Positions 58,838 to 64,000 of a stretch of 64,000 bases of DNA are shown here, in pieces (position 1 is the first letter of the stretch; every line of letters begins with the position of its first letter). The position numbers were made by a program, and so were the translations under genes. Origin of the DNA: Botryotinia globosa. Its lineage: Eukaryota > Ascomycota > Leotiomycetes > Helotiales > Sclerotiniaceae. The notes beneath the pieces were generated by a model. The model did no database searches, had not been told where the DNA came from, and saw only the letters and a list, made by a program, of their open reading frames with translations. Location of the stretch: NCBI GenBank assembly GCA_014898425.1, contig RCSZ01000015.1:1178001-1242000 (forward strand), read 5' to 3'.

Positions 58838-60112
58838 ATGTATCAAGACGATACGAGCCCATTTGGAGCAAGTTCAAGGGATAGCGTTCCAGAATCTTCG
58901 AATTCTATGGCAGAACTCTCCAATTCCAAACATGGAGTGAAGAACTTCTCAAGAACAAACCCTTCCGAAATCGCTCATTCTCCTGCGAAACCCGATCGCA
59001 TATCCAAACACGTAACTTTCCTTGACACATCTATCAACCACATCATCCCCAGCACCCTCGATCAAACCTCCCAGTGTCTCCCGAACAATGCTCAAGAATC
59101 CTCGACGAATCATCCCTCCAGAACTTTAGAGACATACAACAACAACGATTCAGAAGACTCGTTGGAAAAAATCCCCCCTCATCTTACTATCTACACTAGC
59201 TACGCAAGCACAGGAAAACTATTCTTCAAAAGCACAATCGACTGGAACGGTCTCGCCAAAGCCCACCAAACCCCCGAGCTCGAAACCATCATTACATTTC
59301 TCAATCGTCACGAACACTATCCCCATCTGCATCCTGATGAACCCCTCCCATTCCTCCACACCAACAACAAAGCATCTCAATCCGAATCCGACAGCTTCCA
59401 AACATTCTTCAACGCGCTTGAAAAATCATTCCCGCAATACGATTTCGAAACTCTCCAAAGAGCAATCGATATCATCGCACTGGAGCAAGGGAGAACCGCC
59501 ACAAACGGCGCTCCGTCATTCATATTTCTCTATGCGCTTCTAGCACAAATCTGGCACGCGGGCGCAACGCTGAGAGATGTGTGGATGAAATTCCAGAATG
59601 TGGGTTTCGTGATGAGTTTTGGGAATTTCTCACTCTTGATGCGACAAGCTGAGGGGTTTAAACTAGGGAAGGGGACTGAGATGAACATTCTGCTTCTGAC
59701 GGAATCTTTTTGTGAAATTGCAGAGAGGCAGATGGAGATTCTTGAAGAATGCCATGGGGGAGTTTCCACGCAGCTGACGGAAATATTCGGTACGGTACTC
59801 CCGCATATATATTTCGGGGCGTGCGGATGGAATCATGCGCTGGAGATGTTTAATGCGCAGCTAGGTGTGAAACTCAGTTTGCGCAGGTTTGTAAAATATA
59901 TCGTGCCGGTGGTGGCGGGGAGGATGAGAGCGCATGATGAGAGGCATACGGCAAGGATTAGGAGAGTGTTGAAGAAGGAGGCGGTGAGGACGAGGGTGGA
60001 GATTACGCCGGGAACTTTTTGTGGTGTGTTTAATGGGATGACGGGGTTTGCGCTTGAGGAGGTGGTTTTGAGGGATGTGCAGAATTATTTGTTGGGGGCG
60101 TGGAGGGTGTGA
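58838..60112 (+). CDS. Hypothetical protein
   Basis: Single exon, 424 residues. The first 115 residues are polar and disordered. The rest is helical and well packed (LETIITFLNRHEHYPHL, FETLQRAIDIIALEQG, FIFLYALLAQIWHAGATLRDVW in parts, TEMNILLLTESFCEIAERQM). The C-terminal part is Arg-rich (RMRAHDERHTARIRRVLKKE). No signal peptide, membrane span or catalytic motif is visible. Base composition shifts from CA-rich in the first half to GT-rich in the second, but the frame stays open. I do not recognise the family. Confidence 0.7.
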   Translation: MYQDDTSPFGASSRDSVPESSNSMAELSNSKHGVKNFSRTNPSEIAHSPAKPDRISKHVTFLDTSINHIIPSTLDQTSQCLPNNAQESSTNHPSRTLETYNNNDSEDSLEKIPPHLTIYTSYASTGKLFFKSTIDWNGLAKAHQTPELETIITFLNRHEHYPHLHPDEPLPFLHTNNKASQSESDSFQTFFNALEKSFPQYDFETLQRAIDIIALEQGRTATNGAPSFIFLYALLAQIWHAGATLRDVWMKFQNVGFVMSFGNFSLLMRQAEGFKLGKGTEMNILLLTESFCEIAERQMEILEECHGGVSTQLTEIFGTVLPHIYFGACGWNHALEMFNAQLGVKLSLRRFVKYIVPVVAGRMRAHDERHTARIRRVLKKEAVRTRVEITPGTFCGVFNGMTGFALEEVVLRDVQNYLLGAWRV

Positions 60113-60384
60113 GGGGTGGGGATGGGGATGGGGGTGTTGGGAGTGTTGGGGGGTTTATTTGAGAGAGGGAAGAGTGCATGGTTCGGCTTGAAGAAAGGGG
60201 GAATGAATAGGGAGATGGAAAGTTAATCACATCATCGTTGATATACTTCAATTTGGCCACTCAGGCCAGAAATTCATCATGGTGCTTTTGAATTTTCCAA
60301 AGGGATAGATATAAAAAGAAAAGACTCAACAAAAACCAAAAAAGGGGGGGGGGAGGAATCCAAAAATAATATCTTTCCCACTTA

Positions 60385-60741
60385 CAGAAGAACTTGGTTA
60401 TACCGGACTGAGATTTTCGACCAATCAAATCCAGTATATCCAAGATTCCAGTATAAAAAATAATAGTTCAAACTTTCTAATCAAAATTTATATCCGATTT
60501 CAATTCCAAACCTCGATATTTTCGAAAGTTTATTATATAATCAAGCTTATTAATATCAAAAAAAGCTTATTAAGCTAAATTCACCACCAAAATTTATATT
60601 AGATTCTTGAAAAATTAATCCGGTATTCCGGTTTTGCTTAAAAATCCGGTATTACTATATAAAAAGTGATCAAATCAGGAAATTTTTCCGGTATATCCAA
60701 GATTCCGGTATATCCCAGTCCGGTATAGCCAAGTTTTTCTG
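60385..60741. mobile_element. 357-bp TA-flanked MITE
   Basis: Ends are CAGAAGAACTTGGTTATACC and, on the right, reverse complement CAGAAAAACTTGGCTATACC; pairing continues as GGACTG. TA lies on both sides (60383-60384 and 60742-60743). Subterminal repeats of TCCGGTATATCC type occur at both ends. The interior is AT-rich without an ORF. The ends and target fit the Tc1/mariner superfamily. It sits between two convergent genes and breaks neither. Confidence 0.85.
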
Positions 60742-60989
60742 TAATGAACTCGCTTATTCATATCGCCAGATGACTAGGTATTCTCATAAACGCTTGGACT
60801 GATTTTAGCATTTGGGTATATATCGATCGATCTGTTATGCGTGTATATACTATGAATCGTGGCATTCCAAAAAAAAGATGACAAATCTCTCTCTCTCTTT
60901 CTCCAACTATCCCACTATCCAACTAAAGATCATATCTACCTCCCATCCCTCCTCTCATCATCTAAGTAGCAAATCATTGGTATCTCGCG

Positions 60990-60990
60990 C

Positions 60991-61021
<31 letters not shown>
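60990..61021. repeat. (CAA)n microsatellite
   Basis: Ten or so CAA units just beyond the stop of the AFG1-like gene. Confidence 0.9.
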
Positions 61022-61022
<1 letters not shown>

Positions 61023-61073
61023 AAATATCAACATCGACTTCAGCTTCTAAGCCACTCCAAACACTCACTCTCC

Positions 61074-62931
61074 CTACATGCTATCCTCCAACCTCTTACT
61101 CCTAACCTTCTGCCAACCCTCCTTCTCCTTCTTCCCCCCATCTTTCTCTAACCCCATACCTCTCTCTACCCATTGCTGACTCCCCATCTCACTCAATCGA
61201 CTCAGCGCTCTCGCAAAAGCGAATCTTTCTTCATCTCCACTAAATATGCTAGTATTCTTCAACATATTCATATTCATACCCAAATCATCCATCATCATTC
61301 TCATTGCATCATCCAGTTCTTCTCCTTCATTGCCTTCTTTCTGTCCTTTCTTATCCTCCACTTCTTTCTTCATGCTCTCTTGGATTTCTTCTTTCGACAA
61401 AAATAATTGTGTCAATGGCACTGCAGTCGTCAAGACCAGCTTGGCACGAGATTCATAGACGGCGTCGATGAACGTGATAAAACGACGAGCGAGATCACGT
61501 TGTTGATGTGTCATCCCGGGAACATCCGTAACGATGAATGCATCGTAGCTTCTCATAAGCTCAATGTAATCAGCTGCGCTGGTAGGTTTTCCGATCAACT
61601 CATCGAATGTGAACATAGCAGCTTTACCACTAACTTTCGGAACATGAATTGCGCGACCCCAGACATGTTGGGTTTCTGAATGAGGAGTAGATTGTTCAGG
61701 GTCACCCAGGAAACGGAACCATTTTTCCGCGTGAGTGGGCGCGTGAGCGTCTAGAGGACAATGATAGACGCCGGAAGGAGGACGAGGAATCTTTCGGTAA
61801 TCTGTGGGACTGTCGAGGTTGATTACGTGGAGACGGGACTTGAGAAGATTGATACAAGGAATGAAAGATTCTCTTTGAATGCCGTTACGGTAGAGGTCAT
61901 CCGGATGCCGATTGGAAGTTGTGACAAGAACGACTCCATGGGACATCAAAGATTCCAGAAGTCTATGGAAAGATGAGCATAAGAACAAAAGTCAGGTCGA
62001 AGAAAAAGGGGGACAATACCTTCTCAAGATCATGGCATCCGCCACGTCTGTGCATTGAAACTCATCAAAACACAGCACATTTCCCTTTTCCGCAATATCC
62101 GCTGCTACAAAAGGTACAGCATCAATATCATTTCCGTACCGCATTTTCATTTTGTGTAACCTCTTATGAACATCCTGCATGAAATTATGGAAATGGATCC
62201 TCGTTTTCGATGCTACACTACTTGGCAGTGTCTCATAAAACATGTCCATCAACATAGTCTTTCCACTTCCTACATCTCCATATAAATAGAGTCCTCGAGG
62301 AAGATTCTCTGGTATTTCCTTCAAGGCCGATTCCTTGGGCTTGTTTCCAAATATACGTCCAAACATGGAAGTTGGCGGAGGTTGAAGAGATTCGAGGGTT
62401 GGGTGAATGATCGCGGGCGCATTGTAATATCGCAACTCGTCGTGGAGATGTTGAAGATTCTGTATAATGCCTAGAAGCATGATTCGTCAGACTTTATTAG
62501 GGGGTGTGAATGTGCATATATGTTGCTGACCTCTCTGGTGTTCATCGTCCCTCAATTGTCCCGATGCAACGCGCGCATTATATTCCTTCATAGGTCCTAG
62601 GTCGTCCAGATTTTCTGCAGCGATCTTAGCAAACGTTTTCTGTTGGCGAGAACGACTGTGTACCATTTTGAACAGTTGCCAAAGACCTTCGCTGCCCTGC
62701 GATGAAAGATGCGGGAAAGGCCAGTAAACGTCTTGGTGTTAATGAAGCAGCATCTAAGTTTAATGCTGATTTCCTTGGTCCCAATGCGATTGCAGAGATA
62801 TGTCTTCTTCCATTTTCTCTGCTGAATTCACCGCGATTTATACATATCCAATGCCTTGAACCTTCACATGTACGTCTGGAATTCGCGGATAAGAGTCGGA
62901 AGGATCGCGCCGATGTAGTTCGTGGTTTCAT
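61074..62931 (-). CDS. AFG1: AFG1-like mitochondrial AAA-type ATPase
   Basis: Four exons, 62931-62664, 62614-62531, 62470-62020 and 61962-61074 (introns 49, 60 and 57 bp), give 563 residues. The N-terminus is Arg/Ser-rich without acids ([17 protein letters not shown], later RRSLATVQN), a mitochondrial targeting sequence. Exon 2 is short (84 bp) and carries [20 protein letters not shown] in parts. Walker A is GDVGSGKT (about residues 182-189). Walker B is LCFDEFQC, followed by [11 protein letters not shown]. Then come [15 protein letters not shown] and [19 protein letters not shown] in parts, all AFG1/LACE1 hallmarks. AFG1 is a matrix ATPase linked to turnover of respiratory-chain subunits. 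An acidic insertion ([13 protein letters not shown]) near the C-terminus looks species-specific. All splice phases agree. Confidence 0.92.
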
Positions 62932-63652
62932 AATGACTGTGAAATGCAAGATGCGCCGCTTACAAAAAATGTATATATATATATATGCGCATACTATAGT
63001 AAAAGGAAGGGCAAAAGAAAATATGTCTCTGGGTTTCTGGTAGATTTGTAAATTCTGGATTGTGCTCTTAAATCCTCTCCAGATATATGTTCGCGGAATT
63101 AGTGCGGGATCTGAATAATTTATAGTGGGGGGTTCCATCGGAAGGGATACCTCGGATATGTGACCAGAGGCTGAAACTCGTAAACTTGACTCGAGAATAG
63201 AGAAATCCGTAGATACGCTCACACGCTCCTCACACGCTCCTCACACGCTCACACGCTCACACGCTCACACGCTCGAGAGTTGAGACAGCGCACGCCCTGA
63301 CTAGGCTTGGAGTTATTGTTATCACTACAAACAGTACTGCTATACTGGCATTACTATTGGCCCTATTAACATAATACACTTGTCGGAACTCACTCAGAGT
63401 GGAAAATTTATTGTTAACGTCAATGATAATAAACACTGTTTGAACGTGATAAATCTATGGAGCAAATCGGAATATCAAATAGCTTCAACGAATTAAATAT
63501 GATGATTAGATCTATCATCTACTGATCTAATAGCTGTGCAGAACTGAGCAATGTAGAAAGACGAAAAATGTGCTCACAATGTGGCACTGATAACTGGAGC
63601 AGGAAGGAGTATTGGCATAGGTCTGCCAAGGTAGAATATCAAACTTCCGCAA
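62932..63652. other. Intergenic
   Basis: About 720 bp with the promoter of the AFG1-like gene. It includes a CACACGCTC minisatellite (about 63215-63275). I see no gene. Confidence 0.6.
63215..63275. repeat. (CACACGCTC)n minisatellite
   Basis: Tandem ACGCTCAC and ACGCTCCTCAC units, about seven copies, upstream of the AFG1-like gene. Confidence 0.9.
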
Positions 63653-64000
63653 TCAGATCATTCCCCACAATGGACGGGGAAGCTCTGATTGAAGACGAGA
63701 AATCTGTTCACCTGTACCCATTTCCTTTATACCGACATAGGCCTCGCGACGAGCGGGATCGCCAACTGTGATAGATCGAGAACTGAGACCATAGTAAGAT
63801 GCAATAGAATGGACAAGCCAGCGTCTATAAGAATGTTAGCATGAACTCTCAAACGATCAGAAATATAACATACCCAAAGCTTGCCCCTGTATCGTCAGCT
63901 AAAGAATCAAAGACCAGTTTTTCTCTTTGTAACTCTTCTTCTACTAGATTCCGTTGTTCGTCGCTCATTGTGCCATTTCTTCCAATAAACACAATCTCTT
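63653..64000 (-). CDS. R3H-domain protein, C-terminal part (cut by window edge)
   Basis: Exons 64000-63874 (incomplete at 5') and 63824-63653, with a 49-bp intron. The visible 99 residues read EIVFIGRNGTMSDEQR, then a helix LVEEELQREKLVFDSLADD, then the R3H core GRWLVHSIASYYGLSSRS and DPARREAYVGI. It ends LPRPLWGMI and stop. The R3H core binds single-stranded nucleic acid (family knowledge). The protein stops about 30 residues after the core, so no G-patch follows, which argues against the Sqs1 arrangement and for the group with an R3H-associated N-terminal domain. The N-terminal part is outside the window. Confidence 0.8.

Larger units (their letters stand above)
60113..61073. other. Intergenic between convergent genes, holding a MITE
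   Basis: About 960 bp between two gene 3' ends. It contains the 357-bp MITE at 60385-60741, a GT/GGGG-rich run just after 60112 and an ACA microsatellite (about 60990-61021). Confidence 0.7.

Noticed and set aside
62626..63222. The whole open frame as N-terminus of the AFG1-like protein
   Set aside because: The part upstream of the ATG at 62931 includes a TA microsatellite and is not protein-like; the targeting sequence starts at 62931.
63653..64000. Identification of the R3H gene as SQS1
   Set aside because: SQS1 has a G-patch after R3H; here the protein stops about 30 residues beyond the R3H core, so a different R3H family is more likely.

Overview
The window is nuclear DNA of a filamentous ascomycete. 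The evidence is short GT-AG introns (47-102 bp), genes on both strands without operons, fungal-specific families (GH15 glucoamylase with CBM20, CALB-type lipase, C2H2 regulator with a fungal middle region, STAND-type N-terminal domain) and a 5 kb AT-rich block of mutated, nested mobile elements that looks like the product of repeat-induced point mutation (RIP). A leotiomycete such as Botrytis, Sclerotinia or Monilinia is my best guess from gene style, but it is an inference.

Layout. 1-7 kb: a J-domain-like tail-anchored protein, two hypothetical genes and a small Prp3-C-terminal-domain protein, all on the minus strand. 7-9.4 kb: no gene seen. 9.4-11.1 kb: a secreted CALB-type lipase. 11.9-15.4 kb: three tandem minus-strand genes of the interferon-inducible IFI6/IFI27 (ISG12) type, sharing one intron position. 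16.4-18.7 kb: gamma-tubulin complex component GCP4. 19.1-20.9 kb: a decayed NRPS-like adenylation gene with in-frame stops, a frameshift and no carrier or reductase domain. 21-24.6 kb: gene desert. 24.66-29.2 kb: AT-rich nested element block, resolved here into two copies of a 0.75-0.81 kb TA-flanked inverted-repeat element, a 476-bp TA-flanked element, a 1,287-bp miniature LTR element with 150-bp LTRs, a 147-bp solo LTR, and a second solo LTR split by one of the inverted-repeat elements. 29.96-31.96 kb: secreted glucoamylase. 32-38 kb: gene-poor, with at most one small ORF. 38.1-41.2 kb: a GPI-anchored-type wall protein with 13-residue repeats and an SMP-30/lactonase enzyme. 41.5-42.7 kb: a hypothetical gene. 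43.1-46.1 kb: a 962-residue protein with a STAND-type N-terminal domain but no NACHT. 46.8-47.7 kb: a CUZ1-like AN1 zinc-finger protein. 48.2-49.0 kb: a GNAT acetyltransferase broken by two shifts at C runs. 49.3-52.3 kb: a C2H2 transcription factor. 55.7-57.5 kb: a protein with about 18 zinc fingers. 58.8-60.1 kb: a hypothetical gene. 60.4-60.7 kb: a 357-bp MITE. 61.1-62.9 kb: mitochondrial AFG1-type ATPase. 63.65-64 kb: the 3' end of an R3H-domain gene.

The genes do not form one pathway. Two secreted enzymes (lipase, glucoamylase) and a wall protein sit near the gene-poor and repeat-rich zone. Housekeeping genes (GCP4, AFG1, CUZ1) flank it. The most unusual unit is the tandem IFI6/IFI27-like cluster: its members differ by gain of an N-terminal helical repeat (none, one and two copies). 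Exon boundaries were set by eye from splice motifs, reading-frame continuity and family similarity; no alignment or expression data were available.
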